From contig CALOAF010000005.1 of the NCBI GenBank assembly GCA_942491385.1, positions 744,001 through 808,000 of the forward strand: DNA of 64,000 bases, read 5' to 3'. The notes below the pieces were generated by a model. The model saw nothing but the letters and a program-made list of their open reading frames with translations, did not search any database and was not told the DNA's origin. Shown piece after piece: positions 32,487 through 41,970 of the stretch. The stretch's first letter is position 1; every line of letters begins with the position of its first letter. The position numbers and the translations under genes were made by a program. This DNA is from UBA6170 sp942491385 (lineage in GTDB: Bacteria > Chloroflexota > Anaerolineae > Anaerolineales > Anaerolineaceae).

Positions 32487-35420
32487 ATGAATATTCATAT
32501 AAAACTTAATGGCAAAGATACCGACCTGGTCGTGATCCAGGATGAAAGTCTGTTGACCGCCTTGCGCAGGGCTGGCGTATGGAGCGTAAAACATGGTTGT
32601 GAAACTGGTGAATGTGGTGCCTGTTCCGTATTAATGGATGGGAAACTCGTTCCAACCTGTGTCATGCTTGCGCCCCAAGCCGATGGTCACGAAATTGAGA
32701 CCGTGGAAGGGATGAGCGAAATCAATACCATTCACCCCATTCAAAAAGCTTTCACCGAGATGGGCGCTGTGCAGTGTGGTTTTTGTACCCCAGCGATGAT
32801 TCTATCCACCAAAGCCCTGATCAATAAGGAAATGTACCCAACCCTGGCAGATGCTCGCGATGCACTCAGTTCAACCATCTGCCGCTGCACCGGTTATGTC
32901 AAACCCGTAGAGGCCATCATGCGCGCCGCAGCGATGCTGAGGGGGGAGGAAGTTCCTCCGATTGATGGCAGTGGTATTCCCATGGAGATTGCCTTCGGTC
33001 TGGCTGGCGAGTCGGATCTGGGACGTGATCTGCCTGATTTCATAAAAGGTGATTCTGGTTCACAAGTCAGAACCAAAAAGGACATCAAAACTGCCCCCTG
33101 GGTAACCCCGGAAGCCCAAACTGATGTGGTTGGTCACCCTGAGGTTAAAGTGGATGCAGTCAAACTGGCCAAAGGCAAACCGGCCTTTACCGATGACATC
33201 AATCTGCCTGGTATGCTCTACGCAGAAATGCTCACCAGCCCACACGCACATGCCCGCATCCGCAATATCGATACATCCGCAGCCAAAGCCCTGCAAGGGG
33301 TACACGCTGTTTTAACCTACAAGGATATTCCGCGAGTCATTTACGCCTCAGGGGGTCAGTCCTGGCCTAACCCAAAACCATGGGACCAGGTATCCCTTGA
33401 CAACAAGGTGCGTCATGTGGGTGACCGGGTAGCCGTTGTCGCTGCAGAAACTCCAGAAATTGCCAGAGAAGCGATTAAATTAATTAATGTCGATTATGAA
33501 GTCCTGCCGATCGTTTTGGATCCTCGGGAGGCAGGGAAACCAGGCGCACCTGTGATTCATGATGAGACCGACGCAGTTGGCATTCCGGATGCAAGCCGAA
33601 ATCTGGTGAACGTCGTCGATGCTACCTGGGGTGATGTAGACAAGGTTTTCGTAGAATGTGATCGCATCTTTGAAAACACTTATTACACGCCCAAACAACA
33701 ACAGGCACATATCGAACCCCATATCACCATCACCTATTGGGACGAGGATGAAAGGCTGGTCGTTCGTACCTCCACCCAGGTTCCCTTCCATGCCCGCCGC
33801 ATGCTGGCACCTTTGATTGGTTTACCGGTCAAACGTATTCGCGTGATCAAACCGCGTATAGGTGGTGGCTTCGGTGGCAAGCAGGAAATGTTGATCGAAG
33901 ACCTGGCTGCCCACCTGACCCTGGCCACCAACCGACCCGTCAGACTGGAATATACCCGTGAACAGGAATTCACCAGCTCTCGTTCGCGCCACCCCATGTA
34001 TGTTTCCTTCAAAGTAGGTGTCATGAACGACGGCACCATTCGTGCCCTGGACATGAACGTTATCTCGGACACAGGTGCCTATGGATCACACTCATTAACC
34101 GTAGCCAGTGTCTCTGGTTTGCGGGGTCTATCAACCTACAAAGCAGATGCGCTCCGTTTCCATGCGGACATCTTCTACACCAATAAAACCCCAGCCGGAG
34201 CCTTCCGTGGCTATGGTGCTCCACAAGGTATGTTTGGACTGGAAGTGATCATCGATGAAATTGCCCAATCCCTTGGCTTTGATCCGGTGGAATTCCGCCG
34301 TAAAAATGCTGTCAATGTAGGTGACCATATTCCGATTTCAACCGCCTTAGGCGAAGGTGGCACCATCGAGCAATACGTGCTCAGTTGTGGCCTGCCGGAA
34401 TGCTTCGATGAGGCTTCCAAATCCATTCAGTGGGAACGTCGTAATGATCCCAAATGGAGGGTTGACCCAGAACGTCCCCACATCCGGCGTGGTTTGGGTG
34501 TGGCAACCTGTATGCACGGCACAGCCATCCCCGGATTGGATATGGGTGGAGCTACTATCAAAATGAACGATGATGGCAGCTTTAATGTACAGGTAGGTGC
34601 TACTGATCTTGGCACAGGTTCAGATACCGTGATCGCCCAGATTATCGCCGAGACACTGGGCTGCCGCCTGGAAGATATCATCATTTACTCCTCAGACACG
34701 GACATGACACCTTTCGATGTCGGAGCTTATGCCTCCAGCACAACCTTCATCTCGGGTGGTTCTGCAAAAAAAGCAGCTGAAATCGTACGCCGTCAGATTA
34801 TCGATCGGGCAGCCATGATGCTGGAAACAACCACCGAGGGGATGTACCTGCGTCATCGCCAGGCATTTGCTGCGGATGGTAGGTCAGTCTCATTAGAGGC
34901 TGTCGCTTTGAATAGCCTGCATACGGTGGACCAACACCAGATCATGGGCACAGCTTCGTTCATGTCTAACTACGCCCCACCTCCGTTTGGTGCTCAATTT
35001 GTGGAAGTGGAAGTAGACACCGAAACCGGTATGGTGCGGGTACCACGCATGGTAATGGCTGTCGACTGTGGAACCTCCATCAATCCGATGACAACTATCG
35101 GTCAAATCGAGGGTGGACAACTGCAGGCATTAGGTATGGCCATCTCAGAAGCGATGGAGTACGACCAGGAAGGCAATGTTTTGCAGAAGCGCTTCGGGGA
35201 TTATCGCATCTATGAAGCCGACGAAGCCCCGGAAATCACCGCCATTCTGGTGCCCACCTACGAACCCAGTGGCCCGTATGGCGCTAAAGCCGTGGCTGAA
35301 ATCCCCATGGATGGGGTTGCTCCGGCGGTCTCCAACGCCATCTTCGATGCCATCGGTGTACGCATTCGTGAAATGCCAGCCTTGCCAGAGAGAGTCTGGA
35401 AAGGCATTCAGGAAAAATAA
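32487..35420 (+). CDS. Fused [2Fe-2S] and molybdopterin subunits of a xanthine dehydrogenase-family hydroxylase
   Basis: The 977-residue protein joins two normally separate subunits. Residues 1-160 hold both [2Fe-2S] clusters: plant-type C38, C43, C46, C58 and the four-helix cluster CGFC (97-100) with CRC (132-134). After a linker comes the hammerhead domain (about 220-350) and the molybdenum domains with GGGFGGKQE, PAGAFRGYGAPQG (about 567-579) and the catalytic Glu in GAKAVAEIP (about 938). Such enzymes hydroxylate purines, nicotinate or aldehydes. The same fusion is known for selenium-dependent xanthine dehydrogenases. AAAGGAGG precedes the ATG. The neighbouring nucleoside-type importer suggests a purine-like substrate. 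Confidence 0.9.
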   Translation: MNIHIKLNGKDTDLVVIQDESLLTALRRAGVWSVKHGCETGECGACSVLMDGKLVPTCVMLAPQADGHEIETVEGMSEINTIHPIQKAFTEMGAVQCGFCTPAMILSTKALINKEMYPTLADARDALSSTICRCTGYVKPVEAIMRAAAMLRGEEVPPIDGSGIPMEIAFGLAGESDLGRDLPDFIKGDSGSQVRTKKDIKTAPWVTPEAQTDVVGHPEVKVDAVKLAKGKPAFTDDINLPGMLYAEMLTSPHAHARIRNIDTSAAKALQGVHAVLTYKDIPRVIYASGGQSWPNPKPWDQVSLDNKVRHVGDRVAVVAAETPEIAREAIKLINVDYEVLPIVLDPREAGKPGAPVIHDETDAVGIPDASRNLVNVVDATWGDVDKVFVECDRIFENTYYTPKQQQAHIEPHITITYWDEDERLVVRTSTQVPFHARRMLAPLIGLPVKRIRVIKPRIGGGFGGKQEMLIEDLAAHLTLATNRPVRLEYTREQEFTSSRSRHPMYVSFKVGVMNDGTIRALDMNVISDTGAYGSHSLTVASVSGLRGLSTYKADALRFHADIFYTNKTPAGAFRGYGAPQGMFGLEVIIDEIAQSLGFDPVEFRRKNAVNVGDHIPISTALGEGGTIEQYVLSCGLPECFDEASKSIQWERRNDPKWRVDPERPHIRRGLGVATCMHGTAIPGLDMGGATIKMNDDGSFNVQVGATDLGTGSDTVIAQIIAETLGCRLEDIIIYSSDTDMTPFDVGAYASSTTFISGGSAKKAAEIVRRQIIDRAAMMLETTTEGMYLRHRQAFAADGRSVSLEAVALNSLHTVDQHQIMGTASFMSNYAPPPFGAQFVEVEVDTETGMVRVPRMVMAVDCGTSINPMTTIGQIEGGQLQALGMAISEAMEYDQEGNVLQKRFGDYRIYEADEAPEITAILVPTYEPSGPYGAKAVAEIPMDGVAPAVSNAIFDAIGVRIREMPALPERVWKGIQEK

Positions 35421-35424
35421 ACAT

Positions 35425-35460
35425 GATCGGGGTGTCCAGTTGGACACCCCGATCATTTTA
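35425..35460. terminator. Bidirectional intrinsic terminator
   Basis: GATCGGGGTGTCCA and TGGACACCCCGATC form a perfect 14-pair stem with loop GT at 35425-35454, followed by ATTTTA. It ends the transporter/hydroxylase operon and lies between convergent genes. Confidence 0.88.
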
Positions 35461-35486
35461 ATTCGAAAAACAATCACCCCTATCGT

Positions 35487-35572
35487 CGGTGCAATACACT
35501 TATCGATGAACAAGATCAGACATCATGGAAAAGTAGTTGGAAAAGCAAATTTACCAGGAGTGCATTGCACCT
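35487..35572. repeat. MITE-like element, copy B
   Basis: This 86-bp stretch has terminal inverted repeats CGGTGCAATACACT and AGTGCATTGCACCT (12 of 14 positions match when inverted) and a core matching 15587-15674. It lies in a convergent gap without coding content. Confidence 0.7.
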
Positions 35573-35592
35573 GCACCTTTATTCAGAATTTA

Positions 35593-36444
35593 TTAGAATA
35601 TCATCTCCATCGCTTTACCACGCTCGATAAGCGCGTCCCGCTCGACCGAAGATAACGGTGCAAATTGCTCACAAGCCTGCAATACCATGGGCAGGACGGT
35701 GATATCACCTGCCATACACAGCCCGGTCACGTTGTAAGAAAGCACAAAATTGACTGCCTCCTGAATGGATTGTGGGGTATGGTAAGGCTCATACCAGGTG
35801 GTATGTGTCTTCGGTCTTTCCTTCCAGGGTGCCTGGGCAATCGATTTGATGATCATACAGCCAATCTTGCGTTCCTGGCAGGCTTCCAGCAATGCCAGAG
35901 CATCCCGACGATATTCCGCCTGACCCATCAGGCCATAATTGAGCGGAAACATGACCGTATCGAAGTCAAAGCGCTGAATGGCCTGCAGGAATAATTTGGG
36001 AGATTGCATGCCATGCCCGGTGATGCCCACAAAGCGGGTAATACCAGCATCGCGTGCTTTAAGCATGGTTTCAATCACGCCGCCTTTTCGTAAAGCCTCA
36101 TCCAACTCATCCTGGGTGGTGATGGCGTGAATTTGATAGAGATCAAATTGTTCTACCTGTAGCCGCTTAAGAGACCTATGCATTTCTGCCCAGGCTCCTT
36201 CTGATGTGCGTTCCATGGTCTTGCAACCCAAAAAGAAACGTCCTCTCTCTCGTTTCATCCACGGTCCAATGCGTTCTTCTGCTACCCCATATTGCGGTGC
36301 CACATCGATATGATTGACTCCCGCAGCAATGACCTGCTCCATGACCGTGTCTGCCACCGACTGGGTGATATCCCAAAAGGCAGCACCACCAAAAATCGCT
36401 ACGGTTGAAAAATGCCCGGTCTTGCCTAATTCTCTTTTTTGCAT
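35593..36444 (-). CDS. Aldo/keto reductase
   Basis: The 283-residue soluble oxidoreductase has the full catalytic tetrad: Asp47 and Tyr52 in NHIDVAPQYGVAEERIG, Lys75 in LGCKTM, His106 in YQIHAI. A barrel fold continues with RFVGITGHGMQSPK and MFPLNYGLM. Aldo/keto reductases reduce carbonyls with NADPH. The substrate is not evident. AGGTGAG lies just before the ATG. It is the last gene of a leftward group with the HAD phosphatase (23 bases) and the zinc-ribbon gene. Confidence 0.9.
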   Translation of the reverse strand: MQKRELGKTGHFSTVAIFGGAAFWDITQSVADTVMEQVIAAGVNHIDVAPQYGVAEERIGPWMKRERGRFFLGCKTMERTSEGAWAEMHRSLKRLQVEQFDLYQIHAITTQDELDEALRKGGVIETMLKARDAGITRFVGITGHGMQSPKLFLQAIQRFDFDTVMFPLNYGLMGQAEYRRDALALLEACQERKIGCMIIKSIAQAPWKERPKTHTTWYEPYHTPQSIQEAVNFVLSYNVTGLCMAGDITVLPMVLQACEQFAPLSSVERDALIERGKAMEMIF

Positions 36445-36467
36445 ATCTCACCTCGCTTAGATAGCGC

Positions 36468-37271
36468 TTAACTTTTGATTAATTCAAACAAGTGCGCCAG
36501 ATTTTCCACCACCAAGTCTGGTTGATACGGAGAATCCTTCACATCCTCTATTCTTGTCTCTCCGCTCAGCACCAAAACGGTACGCAATCCCGCTGCGCCT
36601 AAAGCAATATCTGTGTACAAACGGTCACCCACCATGCAGATTTGATTGGAGGCCAAACCCAGGCGTTTTACCAACGCTTTCACCACGGGAGGATTGGGTT
36701 TTCCGATGATCCAGTCAGGTTTGCGACCCGTGGATGCTTCTACAAATGCCATCATCGCCCCTATATCTGGCATGACCCCATACTCCAGCGGGCAGTTGAT
36801 ATCCGGGTGGGTGGCAAAATAGGGGATTCCGGCGCGTACGCCATCACATAAGCGCCATAATTTCTCATAGGTCAGTGTGGTATCGAATCCCAACACCAAG
36901 GCCTGGGGGTCTCTGGAGGTGAGAATAAATCCATGCCCACGAAACTCCTCTTCCAGAGCCATAGTACCGAATAGATCAATCTGTCGAATATGCGGGAATT
37001 GTTCCCGCAGGAAGTGGGCGGTGGCTTCCCCCGAAGTGAAAATCAAGCTTTCATCCACATCCAGCCCCAATCGGTTGAGTTTTTCAGCGTACAAACCACG
37101 GTGTTTGGAGGAATTATTAGTCAAAAATAAAAAGGGGATTTGTGCAGCCTGTAAATAACCCACAAAATCCCGGGCACCCGGTAACAATTGCTCACTCAGG
37201 AAGACGGTACCATCCATATCCAGCACAAACGCCTTGACACCTAACAATTCTTCATGCTTAAACTGTGTCAT
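36468..37271 (-). CDS. HAD-IIA phosphatase (NagD-like)
   Basis: The 267-residue protein begins with the HAD nucleophile motif VLDMDGTVFL (Asp18, Asp20), has the second motif FLTNNSSK, then the cap insertion between motifs 2 and 3, Lys in IIGKPNPP, and the acidic motif MVGDRLYTDIALG (about 205-217). NagD-type enzymes dephosphorylate nucleotides or sugar phosphates. The true substrate is unknown. It lies 12 bases from the zinc-ribbon gene and 23 from the reductase, and reads as one operon. Confidence 0.92.
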   Translation of the reverse strand: MTQFKHEELLGVKAFVLDMDGTVFLSEQLLPGARDFVGYLQAAQIPFLFLTNNSSKHRGLYAEKLNRLGLDVDESLIFTSGEATAHFLREQFPHIRQIDLFGTMALEEEFRGHGFILTSRDPQALVLGFDTTLTYEKLWRLCDGVRAGIPYFATHPDINCPLEYGVMPDIGAMMAFVEASTGRKPDWIIGKPNPPVVKALVKRLGLASNQICMVGDRLYTDIALGAAGLRTVLVLSGETRIEDVKDSPYQPDLVVENLAHLFELIKS

Positions 37272-37283
37272 TCGTCTCGGTTC

Positions 37284-38611
37284 TCAATCCATCCAGCGTA
37301 GCATTTTAGAAAGCCAGTTATTTTTATCCCCGTCCTGATAAGTACTGAAGAGCTTGCCGTTTTGGCCATTGATCATGACTGGGAAACGTTCCGCGTTGAA
37401 CACCAGCATGGCACTCCATACTGGAATCAGCACCAGTTTGTATTGTTCAACCGTAACCCGGCTGGTGTTCAGTTCCAAATTACGGATTTGTTGGATATTC
37501 ACATCCTTGAGATATTGGCGTTCTGCTTCCAAGGCTACCTTGCGGGCAACCAGTGCAGCATCTCCAGCTGGCACTTGATAGCTCTCCGCCATCCAATTGG
37601 CCAGAAAACTGTAATCAAAGGCCAGCATTTCATCAAAGTCGTAACTATTCATCAAGTCATTCATCAAGCGCGGGCATTTACGCGTGGCAGGCACACGAAT
37701 GTCATCATAGAAGAGCGCTTTGGTGCTGTTTTGCGGAAACCATTGGCGATTTTCCTTCACTTCCAATTGCCAATCGATAAAACCACCAATATCGAAAGTC
37801 CAGATGGGCATATAGATGCCCTGCAGTGCTTCGAATTTTCCTGCATTCGCTTCCTGATTACCATGCCACCATTTTAGCAACCGTTGATACGCCTGACTTT
37901 CTTTCATACCGAACGGAATGATTGCCCCCGGCAACAGGATTTCTCGCTCCTCTTTTTGCCCCACGGCATAATTGGATTCACAAAAGGACATTGCCAGCTA
38001 AGCTGCTGCACCGGGATGATAAATTCAGCTCCACAACCCGCACACAACGAGATCTGGGTGTTAACTGCTGTGGATTGGCCTTGTCCGGTTGCCAGAGATA
38101 TGGAAAAATTAGTTTCCTCGATCCTCCCGCCTGATTTTTCCCGCAGTGACTTGACCTCGCAATTCTCACATAACAGTGACTGCCCATCCGGGGCAAATGT
38201 CATGCGACCGCCACATTGGGAACAAACAAAGCGCTCCAGGTCATTGGCTGACACCTGCTGGGAGATTTGGTCGGGCAAACGGTCCGGATCAATGATGTTC
38301 TCGGTTTGTAATTCTCCGTTCAAAATTGCCATTTGACGGCGGGCGCGGCCCTCGGTTGGATCGATCGCCAGAATTTTTTCAATCCATTCCCGTTGTTCAT
38401 CCTCAGTCGGTGAAACCAAGCTTAAATAAAACATGGCGTCTAGTTGTTCTTTTAGCGGTGGATCCTGATATAGATAGCGATCCAGGTAGCGATAGGCCAA
38501 TTGGTTTTCCCCAATTTTGGCGGAGGCGATTCCACGCACCAATAAATCTCTTGAAAGCGGGCTATAGCTGACAGGTTTTTTCATTTTTTTACTCTGGAAA
38601 TTAAAATTCAT
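37284..38611 (-). pseudogene. Zinc-ribbon protein gene split by a one-base frameshift
   Basis: Two minus-strand frames overlap here: 37904-38611 (N-terminal part, TPR-like opening with ENQLAYRYLDRYL, then a first zinc ribbon CSQCGGRMTF...CENC) and 37284-37991 (C-terminal part). The first reads CAGCGAEFIIP...WQCPF and then turns to unrelated residues. The second continues CESNYAVGQKEE. Adding one T to the TTTT run (plus-strand A run 37982-37985) joins them as CPFC, restoring the second C-x2-C pair of the zinc ribbon and a protein of about 442 residues. It may be a real mutation, a sequencing error in a homopolymer, or a -1 slip by the ribosome. Function unknown. Confidence 0.8.
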
Positions 38612-38725
38612 AGTTCAATTGTATCAAAAATGATCCGAAAAACAGCTTTTGCCGTTATTCAGTTTCCCGTTGGATACGCAGATAAGCAATCGGTTTGGGA
38701 AGACCGCGTGCCAGTCTGGTGGCTT

Positions 38726-41206
38726 CTAATAAGAACGCTGGTACCAGCTTTGATTTTCCAATATCCAGCCTACCGCTTCGTCATTAAAATTTCGCACTTT
38801 CCACCAGGTGTCTTTGCCAACTAACTCCGGGCCGTCGATGATCTCCAAGTAGACATCCACTCCCAGCGTCTGAACCACATCGGCTGTGCGGGACGGTTCT
38901 GCACGTAAATTCATCGGTGGGGCAGCACCTTCTTCTGTCAGAATATATACATCTCCCACCCGAAATGCCAGAACTTCAGCCACCCTTCCGCCAGGCACAA
39001 TAAAATTGACCGTCCAGGCCGGGCGGTTAGGTGGATCCCACCGCAAGCGCTTACGCCAGTCTTCATCTGTAAGTCGCTCTGTGCGCGGTTGAATGAATTC
39101 GTAATAAGAGAGCACGCCTCCCTGGGCTACATAAGTCTCACCATTCACCGGAATAGCCACATAAATGCGATTGATCAATCCAACACCCACTTCCATGATC
39201 TGGTTTTCAAACCCGGAGACGGCGGCAATCACCGGCACCGGCTCTGGTTTCATAGCGTCTCCCAGATATCCTTTCGGGTCAGCACATTCTTTATATTCCA
39301 GACAACCGTTGATACGATAATAATCATCGGTAGACAATGCTTCACCCGATAATTCCCGTTCAGAAACTTCTCCGAAATATTCCAGACTTTCACTGAGAAA
39401 CATCAAATGATTCAGGTGTTCCTGCAACCCCGGCGTACCGGTATATTCTGATTGTACCCAGCCCTTATTTTGCCAATCATAATATAGATAACTCAATCCA
39501 TCATACATGCTGCGAGCAGCAAATGCCAGGCGGTAATAAAGATTGGGATTGGGTTCCACATACGCTGGCGCAGGTGCGGAGGTAGGTGGACCACCTCCTC
39601 CTAAACCCTCAGGCATTTTGGCATACAGGATCGTATCGTGTTTCAACTCTGCCCAACTGGAGAGCATGCTGTTGATTTCCTTGTAACGCCAGGCAGGGGT
39701 TTGCATAAAAGCTGGAAACGCTACCCCTTTGGGTTCAATTTGCGCCTGAAAGGAATATTGCCAAGCATTATAAAAACGTTCTGTCCAGAATTCTTCAGGC
39801 AGTTCCTTAACAAAATTCTGCATCCGGTCCAATTGTTCAACATAATTTGGATACCTGGTTTCACCGGTCAAATCAAGGCTGTGTTCCGCTTCAACCGACC
39901 CATAAGCAGCCGCCAGATCAAGACCTTTGGGAAAAGCGCGCCGCTCGACTTTATCGGTGATCAGTTGTTGAAAGATGAAGGCATCCAGTGTGAAACGTTG
40001 CCCCATGAAGCGCCAGTCTCGTTCGTATGCCATCTGAACAGAGGTATCCTGAAAAGTGGAGTTGATTTGTGGTGCGGGCAATTCATCCACTCGCGATAGA
40101 AATTCCTGCCAATTTGCATCGTCAAGGATTAATGCCAGGTAAATATCAGAACCATACACCGCTTCCATCAAGGTATTCAATTCCAACGGACCGGGATCAT
40201 CAGAAGGACCAATGATGAAATCCAGTGTTTCGTAGACTGACAACCAGACCTTATAGGCTGGTATGGTTTCCAGTTTTGCCTCACGAAGTGCCAATGTGAT
40301 AATTAAAGGAGCTTTGCTGGGAGAGGTTTGGCTTTCCACACTGCGCAGGTTGAATGCCACCCTGCCCAGCCAGGTCATCCCGCGGAAATAATTCTCTAGC
40401 TCTTCACTGCCGGTATAATGCCCCACAGGACGGTAGGCACTGTAATCATCCGTAAAACCTGGAATCAATGCGGATTCTGCTTTGCCTGCCTCAGCCTTAA
40501 TCTGATCTAATTGTGCTGCAAGTAGCCCTTCCACATCAGCCGGGAGGGGATAATCCGGCGCAAATAGTTTCAACGCAACAGCCATATAGTTTCTAGCCAG
40601 GTGCGCATCAGGTTCCAAATCATTTCCGAGACTGGATTGGAAATATTCCTCCACTTGCAAATAAATCGTTTCCATAAGCCGGACCATCACTGGACGGAGT
40701 GCTTCTCTTTCCAGCGCTTCCAACAAATCATTAAAAGTGATATGCAAAGCATGATAAACGGCATCTGTGGTCAGGAAATATGGCTGTCCCTGTTCTTTGG
40801 CCACAGATAAGCGAATATCATTGAATTGTGCTTCACGGCTCTCCAGCACAACGAAACCGTTTTGGGCTAAAAACACTTGCTGATCAACCGTCAGTCCGTT
40901 GATCACATCACGATTCTGGATGCTGCTTAATAGCACGGGCAACTTGTTATGTTGATAGCGCTCATCATCCGGAACATAAATTGATAGTGGCAACATGGTG
41001 AGCTGTTGCCACGAAGTGAAACTGAAATCGACCGGCGCAGACACTGGTCTGGCAGTCACCTGTAGTCCCGGCGTAACAGTGCTGGAAGGTAAAAGTGTGC
41101 TTGATTCTGGAGAAATTTTACTACTAGGAGTCGCCTGAGGCACAAACATCTGACAACCACCCACCAGAAAGATCAAAAATAGCAATAACCACTTTTTCAT
41201 TTGCAT
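38726..41206 (-). CDS. DUF3160 lipoprotein with C-terminal SH3 domain
   Basis: The 826-residue exported protein has lipobox LVGGC (Cys18), a Ser/Thr/Pro linker, then the long DUF3160 region (about 85-720) with FLTTDAVYHALHITFNDLLEAL-type opening (about 150-171), ADVEGLLAAQLD and KDLP-like helices. The C terminus is a bacterial SH3 domain (about 750-826: PMNLRAEPSRTADVVQTLG, then WWKVRNFNDEAVGWI). DUF3160 is common in exported proteins of several phyla and has no known role. SH3 modules often bind cell-wall material. AGGAGG precedes the ATG. The gene stands alone. Confidence 0.85.
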   Translation of the reverse strand: MQMKKWLLLFLIFLVGGCQMFVPQATPSSKISPESSTLLPSSTVTPGLQVTARPVSAPVDFSFTSWQQLTMLPLSIYVPDDERYQHNKLPVLLSSIQNRDVINGLTVDQQVFLAQNGFVVLESREAQFNDIRLSVAKEQGQPYFLTTDAVYHALHITFNDLLEALEREALRPVMVRLMETIYLQVEEYFQSSLGNDLEPDAHLARNYMAVALKLFAPDYPLPADVEGLLAAQLDQIKAEAGKAESALIPGFTDDYSAYRPVGHYTGSEELENYFRGMTWLGRVAFNLRSVESQTSPSKAPLIITLALREAKLETIPAYKVWLSVYETLDFIIGPSDDPGPLELNTLMEAVYGSDIYLALILDDANWQEFLSRVDELPAPQINSTFQDTSVQMAYERDWRFMGQRFTLDAFIFQQLITDKVERRAFPKGLDLAAAYGSVEAEHSLDLTGETRYPNYVEQLDRMQNFVKELPEEFWTERFYNAWQYSFQAQIEPKGVAFPAFMQTPAWRYKEINSMLSSWAELKHDTILYAKMPEGLGGGGPPTSAPAPAYVEPNPNLYYRLAFAARSMYDGLSYLYYDWQNKGWVQSEYTGTPGLQEHLNHLMFLSESLEYFGEVSERELSGEALSTDDYYRINGCLEYKECADPKGYLGDAMKPEPVPVIAAVSGFENQIMEVGVGLINRIYVAIPVNGETYVAQGGVLSYYEFIQPRTERLTDEDWRKRLRWDPPNRPAWTVNFIVPGGRVAEVLAFRVGDVYILTEEGAAPPMNLRAEPSRTADVVQTLGVDVYLEIIDGPELVGKDTWWKVRNFNDEAVGWILENQSWYQRSY

Positions 41207-41337
41207 TCTGCCTCCTCACCATGGGTATTTAAAACATTATATCTAATTCTCTTGCTGCTGCATCACTTTCGGAGAAATTACTACTTGCTTTTAATGGCTA
41301 TTATTTGTTACCATAAACCTGAAAGGTATTTGGTGCG

Positions 41338-41874
41338 ATGGCTTATATTTCTCAATCCAATTCATGGGTACTTATTTTAATCATCTTATTTTGCCTTGCA
41401 TTTATTGGCACAGGCATCGGATTATTAATAAAATTATTGAGAAATTTTTCCAAAGCCAGGCACAGTAAAAACTGGTTATCCACCTCAGGCAAGATCATCT
41501 CTTCCGAATTGGATGCACAAACCAACACAGATGAAGATGGGTACCAAACCACCACCTACATCGCCAACGTGCTTTTTCAATATACTGTCAATGATGTTGT
41601 CTTTGAATGTGATTGCATTAATTTTGATTATGGTATACGTACCAGCAACCGGCGTATTCAACAAGCCGTCGTGGAACAATATTCAACAGGCAGCCAGGTA
41701 AACGTATATTATGATCCTGAAGATCCACAACAGGCGGTTCTGGAAAAGCGCGTAGATGGTGTCTATACCTCCATTATGGTATCAGCAGTTTTTATACTGA
41801 TCGGGGTGATTGTTGCGCTGATCTCACTGGGGGTAAATCCACCGATTTTTTTGCAGAACATTCTGGGAAATTAA
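41338..41874 (+). CDS. DUF3592 membrane protein
   Basis: The 178-residue protein has an N-terminal helix (about residues 10-34) and a C-terminal helix (about 148-168). Between them is an extracytoplasmic beta domain typical of DUF3592: GKIISSELDAQT, NVLFQYTVNDVVFECD, then GSQVNVYYDPEDPQQAVLE. No catalytic motif exists and the family has no known function. It is divergent from the DUF3160 gene and convergent with the permease genes. ATG at 41338 follows GGTATTTGGTGCG without a clear ribosome site. Confidence 0.85.
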   Translation: MAYISQSNSWVLILIILFCLAFIGTGIGLLIKLLRNFSKARHSKNWLSTSGKIISSELDAQTNTDEDGYQTTTYIANVLFQYTVNDVVFECDCINFDYGIRTSNRRIQQAVVEQYSTGSQVNVYYDPEDPQQAVLEKRVDGVYTSIMVSAVFILIGVIVALISLGVNPPIFLQNILGN

Positions 41875-41970
41875 TAAAGGCAGTCTTGACCTTTTTGTCA
41901 AACATCAGCTCCTGATCCAATATGAACCAACCACGGTCATTGCCTATTACTTTGGGGGCAGTAGTTGTGA

